This document shows positions 8,421 to 16,068 of a stretch of 45,222 bases of DNA, in pieces. This DNA is from Lachnospiraceae bacterium. GTDB taxonomy: Bacteria; Bacillota; Clostridia; Lachnospirales; Lachnospiraceae. Within the stretch, counting starts at the first letter, position 1. Every line of letters begins with the position of its first letter. The stretch spans positions 1-45,222 of the forward strand of contig JAIKXH010000039.1 in the NCBI GenBank assembly GCA_024684215.1, read 5' to 3'. A program made the position numbers and the translations under genes. The notes under the pieces were generated by a model. That model made no database searches. It was not told the origin of the DNA and was given only the letters and a program-made list of their open reading frames with translations.

Positions 8421-9494
8421 ATGCAGTCATTTATTATAGGCAAAAACCAGGCCGGTCAGAGATTTGATAAATTTCTCGTAAAATACCTTCCCGGTGCGCC
8501 TAAAAGTCTCATTTATAAAATGCTTCGAAAGAAGAATATAACGTTAAACAAGAAAAAATCTGACGGCTCTGAAATTCTGTCTGTTGGAGACAGTGTGGAG
8601 AGCTTCTTTTCCGATGAAACATTTGAGAAATTCTCGTCTTTAGGCGATTTTCCCAATTCAAATGTAATTAATGCAAATTCAATTAATGCATCAAAATCAA
8701 ATAATTCATCAAATCCAAGTATAAAAGCAGCAAATTTAAGTAAAACCGGTTCATTAAATTTTAATTCAAAAGACAGCAATAAAAAGAACATTATAAAACC
8801 AACGATTATATATGAGGATGAAAATATTTTAATTGCCGACAAACCGGCAGGACTATTATCGCAAAAAGCAGAGCCCGGAGATTACAGTGTAAACGAGTGG
8901 CTTATTGAATATCTGTTAGATAGCGGCAAGCTTACCAAAGAGGAATTAAAAACATTTAAACCGTCTACATGCAATAGATTGGACCGTAACACAAGCGGTC
9001 TGATTATCTGCGGAATAAGCCTTTTAGGGCTACAAAAAATGTCTGAGATTATTAGACACGGTAATCTTGAAAAGTATTATGTGACAGTTTGCCACGGAAA
9101 AATCGACAAATCCTTTAAAGCTGAAGGAATACTTATAAAAGATTCGGCAAAGAACAAATCATTTATAAAAAATATATCTGATGAAGATATGAAGGCAAAT
9201 ATAATCACTGATTTTAAGCCTTTAAAGTATAACGAAAGTGCAACTCTTTTAGAAGTTAATCTTCATACAGGTAAGCCTCACCAGATAAGAGCTCAGCTTT
9301 CCGCTTTGGGTCACCCCATTTACGGAGATAAAAAATACGGCGGCAATGATAAAGGCTTTAAGCATCAAATTTTATGTGCTTACAGGCTTGTTTTTCCCGG
9401 GCAGGACGTACTGGGGGATGATTTCAAATATTTAGCAAATAAAGAGATAAAAATTGATTTCCCTAAAGAGATCTTAAAGTTTGATTTAAGTTAA
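8421..9494 (+). CDS. 23S rRNA pseudouridine synthase, RluA/RluC family
   Basis: This 357-residue enzyme has an N-terminal S4 domain (about residues 10-62) and a RluA-type catalytic domain (about 126-355). The catalytic motif is CNRLDRNTSGL (D188), and the later HTGKPHQIRAQL motif is the conserved base- and RNA-contact segment. Between the two domains is a 50-residue Asn/Ser-rich, low-complexity linker (residues 72-122) not seen in ordinary family members; the related enzyme at 36222 lacks it. A GGAGG ribosome binding site precedes ATG 8421. The target uridine cannot be assigned; RluC-type positions are likely. Confidence 0.88.
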   Translation: MQSFIIGKNQAGQRFDKFLVKYLPGAPKSLIYKMLRKKNITLNKKKSDGSEILSVGDSVESFFSDETFEKFSSLGDFPNSNVINANSINASKSNNSSNPSIKAANLSKTGSLNFNSKDSNKKNIIKPTIIYEDENILIADKPAGLLSQKAEPGDYSVNEWLIEYLLDSGKLTKEELKTFKPSTCNRLDRNTSGLIICGISLLGLQKMSEIIRHGNLEKYYVTVCHGKIDKSFKAEGILIKDSAKNKSFIKNISDEDMKANIITDFKPLKYNESATLLEVNLHTGKPHQIRAQLSALGHPIYGDKKYGGNDKGFKHQILCAYRLVFPGQDVLGDDFKYLANKEIKIDFPKEILKFDLS

Positions 9495-9541
9495 TCTATA
9501 AGTTTGATCTTATGAATTTATATTATACTCGGAGGCAACAG

Positions 9542-10717
9542 ATGGAAAATTTTAGATATTACGCACCAACAGAGGTTATATTTGGGCAGGATACTGAAGA
9601 TAAAACAGGAGAAACCGCAAAAAAATATGGAAAAAAAGCTTTACTTGTTTATGGCAAGGGAAGCGTTGTTAAAAACGGATTGTTAGATCGCGTTCACAAA
9701 TCTTTAACGGAGTCAGGGATAGAATATAAGGATTTTGGAGGAGCCAAGCCAAATCCGACTTTAGATCACGCAAGAGAGGGAGTAAAAGAGGCTCTTTTAT
9801 TTGACGCCGATATGATAATAGGAGTCGGCGGCGGAAGTGCTATAGATACTGCCAAAGCCATCGCTCACGGCAGTGCCAATTCAGAGTACGACCTATGGGA
9901 TATATGGACAAAAAAAGTCCCTTTAAACAAATCTCTTCCTGTAGGCGCAGTCCTTACAATAGCCGCTGCCGGAAGTGAAATGAGCGATTCAGCCGTTCTT
10001 ACAAATGAAGAACTTGGCAAAAAAGCAGGTATCAATACAGATTTTAACAGATGCAGTTTTGCCATTGTAAATCCCAAGTATGGAGAGAGTCTTCCCAAAA
10101 ATCAAATCGCGGCAGGCGTTACAGATATAATGATGCATACTATGGAAAGATATTTTATTCCGGGTAGCAGAGCGGAAATGACTGACGAAATCGCAGAAGG
10201 GCTCCTTAGATGTGTCATTAAAAACGGAGCTGCAATTGTTGCCGATCCCAAAGATTATGATTCTATGTGCGAAGTCTTCTGGGCTTCAAGCCTTTCTCAC
10301 AACAATATTACAGAATGCGGCAGAGGAAAGGATTTCTCAGTGCATAAATTTGGCCACGCACTTTCAGCTAAATATGATGTAACCCATGGTGATTCTTTAT
10401 CAGCTGTTTGGGGAGCATGGGCTAAAGAGCTTTATAAAGAATCACTCCCCAGATTTGCACGCTATGCAAGAAGCGTATGGGGTGTAACAGAGTCTGATGA
10501 TGATAAAGCTGCTATTATGGGCATTGATAAAACAGTTGCTTTCTTTAAATCAATCGGTATGCCCACTTGCTTAAAGGACCTTGGTATTAATCCCAATGAC
10601 GATGATTTAAAAGAGCTTTCCATGAACGCGACCATGCAAGATACGGTCAAGCTTTCAAGAATCAGACCTTTGGATGCCGCAGAAGTTTATAAAATTTACA
10701 AAGCAGCTCTATACTAA
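9542..10717 (+). CDS. Iron-containing alcohol dehydrogenase (butanol dehydrogenase-like)
   Basis: This group III dehydrogenase reduces aldehydes such as butyraldehyde or acetaldehyde with NAD(P)H. The sequence has the N-terminal NFRYYAPTEVIFGQ, the nucleotide-binding loop GVGGGSAIDTAKAIAHG, TIAAAGSEMSDSAVLTNE and the metal-site region with HTMERYF and GKDFSVHKFGHALSAKYDVTHG. It matches YugJ/YqhD/BdhA-like enzymes in pattern and length (391 residues). I start at ATG 9542, directly after CTCGGAGGCAACAG; an ATG 30 bases earlier has no such site. The gene appears monocistronic: AT-rich repeats follow it. Confidence 0.92.
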   Translation: MENFRYYAPTEVIFGQDTEDKTGETAKKYGKKALLVYGKGSVVKNGLLDRVHKSLTESGIEYKDFGGAKPNPTLDHAREGVKEALLFDADMIIGVGGGSAIDTAKAIAHGSANSEYDLWDIWTKKVPLNKSLPVGAVLTIAAAGSEMSDSAVLTNEELGKKAGINTDFNRCSFAIVNPKYGESLPKNQIAAGVTDIMMHTMERYFIPGSRAEMTDEIAEGLLRCVIKNGAAIVADPKDYDSMCEVFWASSLSHNNITECGRGKDFSVHKFGHALSAKYDVTHGDSLSAVWGAWAKELYKESLPRFARYARSVWGVTESDDDKAAIMGIDKTVAFFKSIGMPTCLKDLGINPNDDDLKELSMNATMQDTVKLSRIRPLDAAEVYKIYKAALY

Positions 10718-10721
10718 TTTG

Positions 10722-10799
10722 ATGTTTTTTCTTGATAATTTTACTTGATATATTTTAATTGATATTTTATTGATTTTTTTACTTGATATTTATACTTGT
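10722..10799 (+). repeat. AT-rich degenerate short tandem repeats
   Basis: The 93-base spacer between the dehydrogenase and the TSUP gene is built largely from variants of TTTTACTTGATAT. The core TTGAT occurs five times, with spacings of about 12-17 bases. No hairpin terminator or clear promoter stands out. Confidence 0.55.
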
Positions 10800-10810
10800 A
10801 GGTTTAATTT

Positions 10811-11527
10811 ATGTGGCTTTGGATTATCGCTACCTTTAGTGCTTTTTTTATAAAAGGGCTGTGCGGGTTTGCAAATACGCTTATTTTTTCATCAATAATG
10901 GCATTTAATGCCAACAACATTAACATTTCACCCGTAGAGCTATTGCTCGGATATCCGGCTAATATAACTCTGGTATTAAAAAACAGAAAGTCCTTAAAAA
11001 AATCTGTTTTCATTCCTCTGACTATACTGGTTTTACTTGGATGCATACCCGGAGCTTTATTATTAAAAAATGTAAATGTCCGTTTCATCAAATTGCTGTT
11101 TGGTGCGGTTGTAATACTTATTGCAATAGAACTTTTACTTAGAGAATTAAATGTGATAAAGCTCAAAACATCAAAACTCGTTCTTGGAATCATAGGCCTG
11201 TTATCCGGTGTTTTGTGTGGTTTATTCGGAATCGGTGCGCCTCTGGCCGCTTATGTAAGCAGAGTGACTGCCTCGGAAGCTGAGTTCAAAGCAAATATCA
11301 GTGCTGTATTCATTTCCGAGAACACTTTTAGGATCATTTTATACAGCGTGATAGGAATTATTACACTTCCTGTACTAAAACAGGCTCTGTTGCTTATTCC
11401 CGTTATGGCGGCAGGACTATTGCTCGGAATGCTGTGCAGTAAACTTTTTAAAGATAGGGTTATTAAAATACTTATAGTTATACTTTTAATTATTTCCGGA
11501 ATAGTGATGATAATCAGGAATATTTAA
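10811..11527 (+). CDS. TSUP (TauE/SafE) family membrane permease
   Basis: This 238-residue polytopic protein has 7-8 hydrophobic segments. Two related motifs mark the internal duplication of the TauE/SafE family: FFIKGLCGFANTLIFSSIM near the N-terminus and GLLSGVLCGLFGIGAPLAAY near residue 134-153. Members move sulfite, sulfoacetate, taurine-derived anions or other organosulfur and carboxylate anions across the membrane. The substrate here is unknown, and no sulfur-metabolism gene stands beside it. A modest TAGG sequence lies upstream of the ATG. The spacers on both sides consist of short tandem repeats. Confidence 0.87.
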   Translation: MWLWIIATFSAFFIKGLCGFANTLIFSSIMAFNANNINISPVELLLGYPANITLVLKNRKSLKKSVFIPLTILVLLGCIPGALLLKNVNVRFIKLLFGAVVILIAIELLLRELNVIKLKTSKLVLGIIGLLSGVLCGLFGIGAPLAAYVSRVTASEAEFKANISAVFISENTFRIILYSVIGIITLPVLKQALLLIPVMAAGLLLGMLCSKLFKDRVIKILIVILLIISGIVMIIRNI

Positions 11528-11581
11528 TAAAAGTATTTTATAAAAGTATTTTATAAAAGTATTTAATTAAAGTATTCTATA
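11528..11581 (+). repeat. Tandem repeat of about 14 bp after the TSUP gene
   Basis: Four consecutive copies of a unit close to ATAAAAGTATTTT begin at the stop codon; each contains AAAGTATT. The last copy is degenerate. The repeat is too AT-rich to be a normal terminator. Confidence 0.65.
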
Positions 11582-11647
11582 TATGCATATAATAAAACTA
11601 TTTGATTCATAAGATTTCATTAAAAGATTTTGTAAGAGGTAATCTTT

Positions 11648-11827
11648 ATGTGGAAGATAAAGCATATATTTGACGGCGATTACGGATGTGAAGAATCCGC
11701 CGGTGATGAACCGATGGTTACCGTCACCCTCATTGATGAAAACGGCAAAGAAATTTATGAGCGTATTTCCGATAAATGGCTTACAGCCAACAATCTGGAT
11801 ATCGGCAGTGCTTGGCCGCAATCTTAG
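11648..11827 (+). CDS. Small conserved-type protein of 59 residues, unknown function
   Basis: ATG 11648 follows AGAGGTAATCTTT and opens a 59-codon frame ending with TAG at 11825-11827. The protein starts MWKIKHIFDGDYGCEES and ends NNLDIGSAWPQS. It is acidic and Trp-containing, and codon use matches the neighbouring genes, with G/C at many third positions unlike the AT-rich spacer before it. It has no membrane segment. The pattern suggests a compact beta-rich domain. It stands 40 bases before the CrtI-like oxidoreductase and could be co-transcribed with it. I do not recognise a family. Confidence 0.7.
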   Translation: MWKIKHIFDGDYGCEESAGDEPMVTVTLIDENGKEIYERISDKWLTANNLDIGSAWPQS

Positions 11828-11867
11828 ATCTTAGCTGTTTAGGAAATCATTTTAGAGGGGTTTATTT

Positions 11868-13508
11868 ATGATTGAAGATACAAAAAAGAAAATTGCTATA
11901 ATTGGTGGAGGCGTTGCAGGCCTTTGCGCAGGTATTTACGGTCAAAGAGCCGGATATGAAACTGCAATTTACGAAAAAAATTCTTCATTTGGCGGAAGTT
12001 GCAGCGGATGGTACAGAGAAGGATTTGCCATAGACAACTGTCTGCATTGGCTAACCGGTACTCAAAAAGGGACATTGACAAATGAACTGTGGCGAGATTT
12101 GGGTGTTATTACCGATGATACAAAGATAATAAAAAGAGATTATTTTTGGGCATCCGAGTATTACGGTCAGGTAGTACATCTTTGGCCGGATCCGGAAAAA
12201 ACAAGAGCGGAGATGCTTAATCTTGCACCAAAGGATGCCGAAGAAATCAATTCTTTTATAGATTTTGCAAAGATTGCAAATGATGCCGTAAGCTTTCCCA
12301 AAAACAATCCAAAGCAGATTGCGGAAAGTATAGGAAGCGTTACCAAGGTTATTCCGCCGAAGGACTTTCTTGTTAAATCCATGAGATATATGGGGCTTAG
12401 AAACGAAGATTGGGTCAAACGATTTAAAAGTCCCCTTATTCAAAAACTGATACTTGATTTTTGTCCCAAAGAATACGAGTCATATTGGCTCATTTTAGCT
12501 TATAGTTTTTATATTTCAGGAAACGGAGATTTGATTGAAGGCGGCTCAATCAAACTTGCTCAGATTTTAAGGGATAACTATATTTCATCAGGCGGTAAGC
12601 TCTATTTAAATACTCCGGTAAAAAAGGTTAAATTAGACAGAAAAGAATATATTAATTCAATAAAAGACGAAATAGGAAACATCATAAAAGAAATAACCGT
12701 TAGAAAAGCCTCGGGTATAGTGCTTGAAAGCGGTGATTTTGTAGATGCTGACTATATAATAGTTGCTTGTGATATCAATTATGCTTTTAACAATCTGATA
12801 AGCAAAAAATATGCACCTATAACCTTAAAAGAAATCTATAAAGACAGATTGAAATATACATTTTACAGTGCTTTTCAAGTTGCTTTTTCAGTGGATGATG
12901 AGTTTGATGTTGTACCGGATTCACTTACTTTTCCATGTGCGGAATTTGAGGTCGGATATCAAAAATACAACCGTATAGGCGTTAAAAATTACAGAAAATA
13001 CGGAGAATATATAGCTCCAAAGGGGAAAACGGTAATCCAAGTATCGCTTGATCAATATGAAAAAGACTGCAGATACTGGAAAAAACTTTATGAGACTGAT
13101 AAAAAGAAATACTCTGATACAAAGAAAAATATTGCTAATGCGATCCTTAATGAGATAGAAAAGAAATTCCCGGAATATGACGGTAAGATAAATATTCTTG
13201 ATATATGGACTCCGTATTCATATCTAAAGAGAAATAACGATACCAATGGTTCATTTATGAGATTTATTACGACAGCTTTGAGCGTTAACGCATTTTTGTC
13301 TCAGGAAATTTTAGGACTGGATAATGTCATACTTGCCGGTCACTATTTAAGATACCCGGGAGGGCTTCCCACTGCGGCTCAGACCGGTAAAGATGCTATT
13401 GAGATCATAAAAAACAAACAGGGTAAAAAGCTTTTTATAAAAGAAACCCTTAAAAAGATAGAAAAAGAGATTGCTACTGTCGGAAACGATTTGGTAAATA
13501 TGGTTTAA
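11868..13508 (+). CDS. FAD/NAD(P)-dependent oxidoreductase, CrtI/phytoene desaturase-like
   Basis: This 546-residue flavoprotein has an N-terminal dinucleotide-binding fold IAIIGGGVAGLCAGIYGQRAGY with acidic E at the end of the second strand (IYEKNSSFGGSCSGW). That is the signature of the phytoene desaturase / NAD(P)-FAD-dependent oxidoreductase group (COG1233-like). The C-terminal FAD-contact segment is AGHYLRYPGGLPTAAQTGKDA. No carotenoid synthase genes are nearby, and relatives in anaerobic Firmicutes are mostly uncharacterised; a lipid or isoprenoid substrate is only a guess. An AGAGGGG site precedes the ATG. recU follows after 14 bases. Confidence 0.87.
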   Translation: MIEDTKKKIAIIGGGVAGLCAGIYGQRAGYETAIYEKNSSFGGSCSGWYREGFAIDNCLHWLTGTQKGTLTNELWRDLGVITDDTKIIKRDYFWASEYYGQVVHLWPDPEKTRAEMLNLAPKDAEEINSFIDFAKIANDAVSFPKNNPKQIAESIGSVTKVIPPKDFLVKSMRYMGLRNEDWVKRFKSPLIQKLILDFCPKEYESYWLILAYSFYISGNGDLIEGGSIKLAQILRDNYISSGGKLYLNTPVKKVKLDRKEYINSIKDEIGNIIKEITVRKASGIVLESGDFVDADYIIVACDINYAFNNLISKKYAPITLKEIYKDRLKYTFYSAFQVAFSVDDEFDVVPDSLTFPCAEFEVGYQKYNRIGVKNYRKYGEYIAPKGKTVIQVSLDQYEKDCRYWKKLYETDKKKYSDTKKNIANAILNEIEKKFPEYDGKINILDIWTPYSYLKRNNDTNGSFMRFITTALSVNAFLSQEILGLDNVILAGHYLRYPGGLPTAAQTGKDAIEIIKNKQGKKLFIKETLKKIEKEIATVGNDLVNMV

Positions 13509-13522
13509 AAAAAGGACACTTT

Positions 13523-14056
13523 ATGCCTACATGGAAATCCAGAGGCCTCAGAGGTTCAACCCTAGAGGATATGATCAACAAAACTAATGAGAGATATTTG
13601 GAGAGCGGCCTTGCTCTTATACAAAAAATTCCGACTCCCATAACTCCCATTACCATAGATAAAGAGACAAGACACATTACGCTTGCATATTTTGATCAAA
13701 AAAGTACCGTGGATTATATAGGTGCGGTACAAGGAATACCCGTATGTTTTGACGCAAAAGAATGTGCAACAGATACATTTGCCCTTCAAAACATACACGA
13801 ACATCAGGTTCAGTTTATGATCGATTTCGAAAAGCAGGGCGGTATTGCGTTTTTCCTCATATATTATACAGGCAGAGACGAACTGTATTACCTCCCGCTC
13901 GAGATGCTTAGATTTTTCTGGGACAGGGCAAAAGAGGGCGGTAGAAAAAGCTTTAAACATGATGAATTAAATCCCGATTATATAATGCCCAAAAAGGCCG
14001 GAGTATTGGTCCCGTATTTGGATATGCTGCAACAGGATTTAAACGACAGAGAATAA
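13523..14056 (+). CDS. recU: Holliday junction resolvase RecU
   Basis: RecU cleaves four-way junctions during recombination and chromosome segregation in Firmicutes. The N-terminus MPTWKSRGLRGSTLEDMIN matches the family's basic, glycine-rich start. The nuclease core STVDYIGAVQGIPVCFDAKE holds the catalytic acidic residues and lysine, and HEHQVQFMIDFEKQGGIAFF is the conserved following helix. In B. subtilis the equivalent core reads FEAKE, so the catalytic position is Asp here. The length is 177 residues; typical RecU is about 170-200. It is not next to a class A penicillin-binding protein gene, its frequent partner. Confidence 0.9.
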   Translation: MPTWKSRGLRGSTLEDMINKTNERYLESGLALIQKIPTPITPITIDKETRHITLAYFDQKSTVDYIGAVQGIPVCFDAKECATDTFALQNIHEHQVQFMIDFEKQGGIAFFLIYYTGRDELYYLPLEMLRFFWDRAKEGGRKSFKHDELNPDYIMPKKAGVLVPYLDMLQQDLNDRE

Positions 14057-14089
14057 TCGATAATAATTTAACAATTTGAAGTATTTTTG

Positions 14090-14118
14090 TTGACAAATAA
14101 CCGCTAAGCCCGTATACT
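14090..14118 (+). promoter_or_regulatory. Consensus vegetative promoter of the histidine operon
   Basis: TTGACA (14090-14095), a 17-base spacer and TATACT (14113-14118) make a near-perfect sigma-A promoter. The start site would be near 14125, leaving a leader of about 77 bases before hisZ. Confidence 0.85.
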
Positions 14119-14145
14119 ATACCTAATTTAGCAAATTATCATTGT

Positions 14146-14184
14146 AACGCATTAGCACGGTAAAGCGTTTTTTGAATTTACCGT
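14146..14184 (+). promoter_or_regulatory. his operon leader with two competing hairpins
   Basis: AACGC (14146-14150) can pair with GCGTT (14165-14169), which runs into TTTTTT. Alternatively ACGGTAAA (14157-14164) pairs with TTTACCGT (14177-14184). Each stem uses bases in the loop of the other, so they interfere. No T-box specifier or AGGGTGGNACCGCG motif and no histidine-rich leader peptide is visible. The regulatory role is inferred only from folding. Confidence 0.4.
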
Positions 14185-14201
14185 CATTATGGAGATTAGC
14201 C

Positions 14202-15323
14202 ATGAACAACAAACTTTTACATACTCCCGAGGGCGTAAGAGATATTTACGGCAAGGAATATGATGACAAAGAATATATCGAAAAAAAACTTGGCGCGATG
14301 GTAGAAAGCTTTGGATATAAGGCAATTCAGACACCTACCTTTGAATTTTTTGATGTTTTTTCAAAGGAAGTCGGCACCATTCCGAGCAAAGAACTTTATA
14401 AGTTTTTCGATAAAGAAAACAATACTCTTGTTTTAAGGCCTGATTTTACACCTTCGATTGCAAGATGTGCCGCAAAATATTTCATGGAAAGTAATGAGCC
14501 CTTACGTTTTTCTTATCTTGGAAGCGCTTTTACAAGGACTGATTCTTTGCAGGGTAAATTCTCAGAGAGCACCCAGCTCGGAGCCGAATTTATAGGAGAT
14601 GATTCGGTATACGCTGACGGAGAAGTAATTGCTCTTGCCATACTTTCTCTTAAAGAAGCCGGTCTTAAGGATTTCAGAGTATCCATTGGTCATATCGATT
14701 ATTTTAAAGGGCTTTGTGAAGAGGCCGGCGTTGATGAAGAGACCGAGTATGAATTAAGAAGACTTATATCAGGTAAGAATCAATTTGCCGCCAAAGATTT
14801 GATTGAAGAAAAACAGATTGCTTCACCTTACAAGGAAAAGCTTTTTGGCATAGCTGATTCTTTCTCCGATTTGGACTCTCTTTCAAAAGCGAAAGAAAAT
14901 GTTACAAATGAGCGTTCAATAGCTGCCATTTCGAGGCTTGAGGATTTATATAACGTGCTTTGCAAATACGGCGTTGAAGAATATATTTCTTTTGATCTCG
15001 GAATGCTCAGTAAGTACAATTATTATACAGGCGTTATTTTCAGAGTATTTACTTACGGACTTGGAAGAGCGATTGTTAAAGGCGGAAGATATGACAATCT
15101 ATTAAGCCACTTCGGAAAGTCATCACCCGCTATTGGATTCGGACTTCAGATTGATGATATTCAGGAAGCTTTAAACAGCCAGGATATAAAAATTCCTGCT
15201 AAAGATGAACCCACTTATATTATCTACAATCCCGATGATTTAGAAGAATACGGAAAAGCTTTGTCTAAGGCTAATGAGCTTAGAAACAGCGGAAAATGCG
15301 TAATTCTCAACCCAAAAAGATAA
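14202..15323 (+). CDS. hisZ: ATP phosphoribosyltransferase regulatory subunit HisZ
   Basis: HisZ is a catalytically silent class II aminoacyl-tRNA synthetase-like protein. It pairs with short HisG to form the first enzyme of histidine synthesis and mediates histidine feedback. The 373-residue product starts LHTPEGVRDIYGKEYDDKEY. It has the class II motif 2-like segment NNTLVLRPDFTPSIARCAA and YLGSAFTR, and a GLGRAIVKGGRYDNLLSHFG motif near residue 285-305. ATG 14202 is chosen because TATGGAGATT lies just upstream; a TTG 30 bases earlier would read through the leader hairpin. It heads the his operon, 12 bases from hisG. Confidence 0.93.
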   Translation: MNNKLLHTPEGVRDIYGKEYDDKEYIEKKLGAMVESFGYKAIQTPTFEFFDVFSKEVGTIPSKELYKFFDKENNTLVLRPDFTPSIARCAAKYFMESNEPLRFSYLGSAFTRTDSLQGKFSESTQLGAEFIGDDSVYADGEVIALAILSLKEAGLKDFRVSIGHIDYFKGLCEEAGVDEETEYELRRLISGKNQFAAKDLIEEKQIASPYKEKLFGIADSFSDLDSLSKAKENVTNERSIAAISRLEDLYNVLCKYGVEEYISFDLGMLSKYNYYTGVIFRVFTYGLGRAIVKGGRYDNLLSHFGKSSPAIGFGLQIDDIQEALNSQDIKIPAKDEPTYIIYNPDDLEEYGKALSKANELRNSGKCVILNPKR

Positions 15324-15335
15324 ACGGAGATTAAA

Positions 15336-15980
15336 ATGAGTAACGACAGATATTTGACATTTGCCCTTGGAAAAGGACGTCTTGCTAATAAAACAATGGA
15401 TCTGTTAGAGCAGATCGGAATAAGTTGTGAGGAAATGAAAGATAAGGATTCCAGAAAGCTTATTTTTGTAAATGAAGACCTCAAATTAAAGTTCTTTCTC
15501 TCAAAAGGTCCCGATGTTCCTACATATGTTGAGTATGGAGCTGCAGATATCGGCGTGGTTGGAAGAGATACTGTTTTGGAAGAAAACAGAAATGTATACG
15601 AAGTCCTTGACTTAGGCTTCGGTAAATGCCGTATGTGCGTGTGTGGGCCTGCTTCTGCGGCAGATTTACTTCTTCACCATGAGAGGATCAAGGTTGCAAG
15701 TAAATACCCCAGAATAGCGCGTGAGTATTTCTATGAGAAAAAGCATCAGACTGTAGATATTATCAAATTAAACGGTTCTGTAGAGCTTGGCCCCATCGTA
15801 AATCTAACCGATGTCATTGTTGATATTGTGGAAACCGGATCGACTCTTCGTGAAAACGGGCTTACCGTTTTAGAAGAGGTTTGTCCTTTATCTGCAAGAA
15901 TGATCGTAAATCCCGTATCCATGCAAATGGAGGGTGAAAGGATCCGCGATATCGTAAGCAAACTAAAGAATATTATTTAG
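15336..15980 (+). CDS. hisG: ATP phosphoribosyltransferase catalytic subunit, short form (HisG)
   Basis: HisG joins ATP and PRPP to give phosphoribosyl-ATP. At 214 residues it is the short form that lacks the C-terminal regulatory domain and needs HisZ, encoded immediately upstream. Recognisable segments are TFALGKGRLANKTMDLLE at the start, EYGAADIGVVGRD, and the PRPP-binding loop VDIVETGSTLRENGL. The GGAG ribosome binding site overlaps the region just after the hisZ stop, which supports coupling. Confidence 0.96.
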   Translation: MSNDRYLTFALGKGRLANKTMDLLEQIGISCEEMKDKDSRKLIFVNEDLKLKFFLSKGPDVPTYVEYGAADIGVVGRDTVLEENRNVYEVLDLGFGKCRMCVCGPASAADLLLHHERIKVASKYPRIAREYFYEKKHQTVDIIKLNGSVELGPIVNLTDVIVDIVETGSTLRENGLTVLEEVCPLSARMIVNPVSMQMEGERIRDIVSKLKNII

Positions 15981-16068
15981 TATATTTATAATTCTGATTT
16001 AAAATTTTTATATAATGATTACCGATTTGAAATATTAAATCATGATCACTGTCATATGGAGATTAAAA

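Noticed and set aside
14119-14201. T-box riboswitch in front of the his operon
   Set aside because: The conserved AGGGTGGNACCGCG segment is absent and the leader (about 77 bases) is too short for a T-box.
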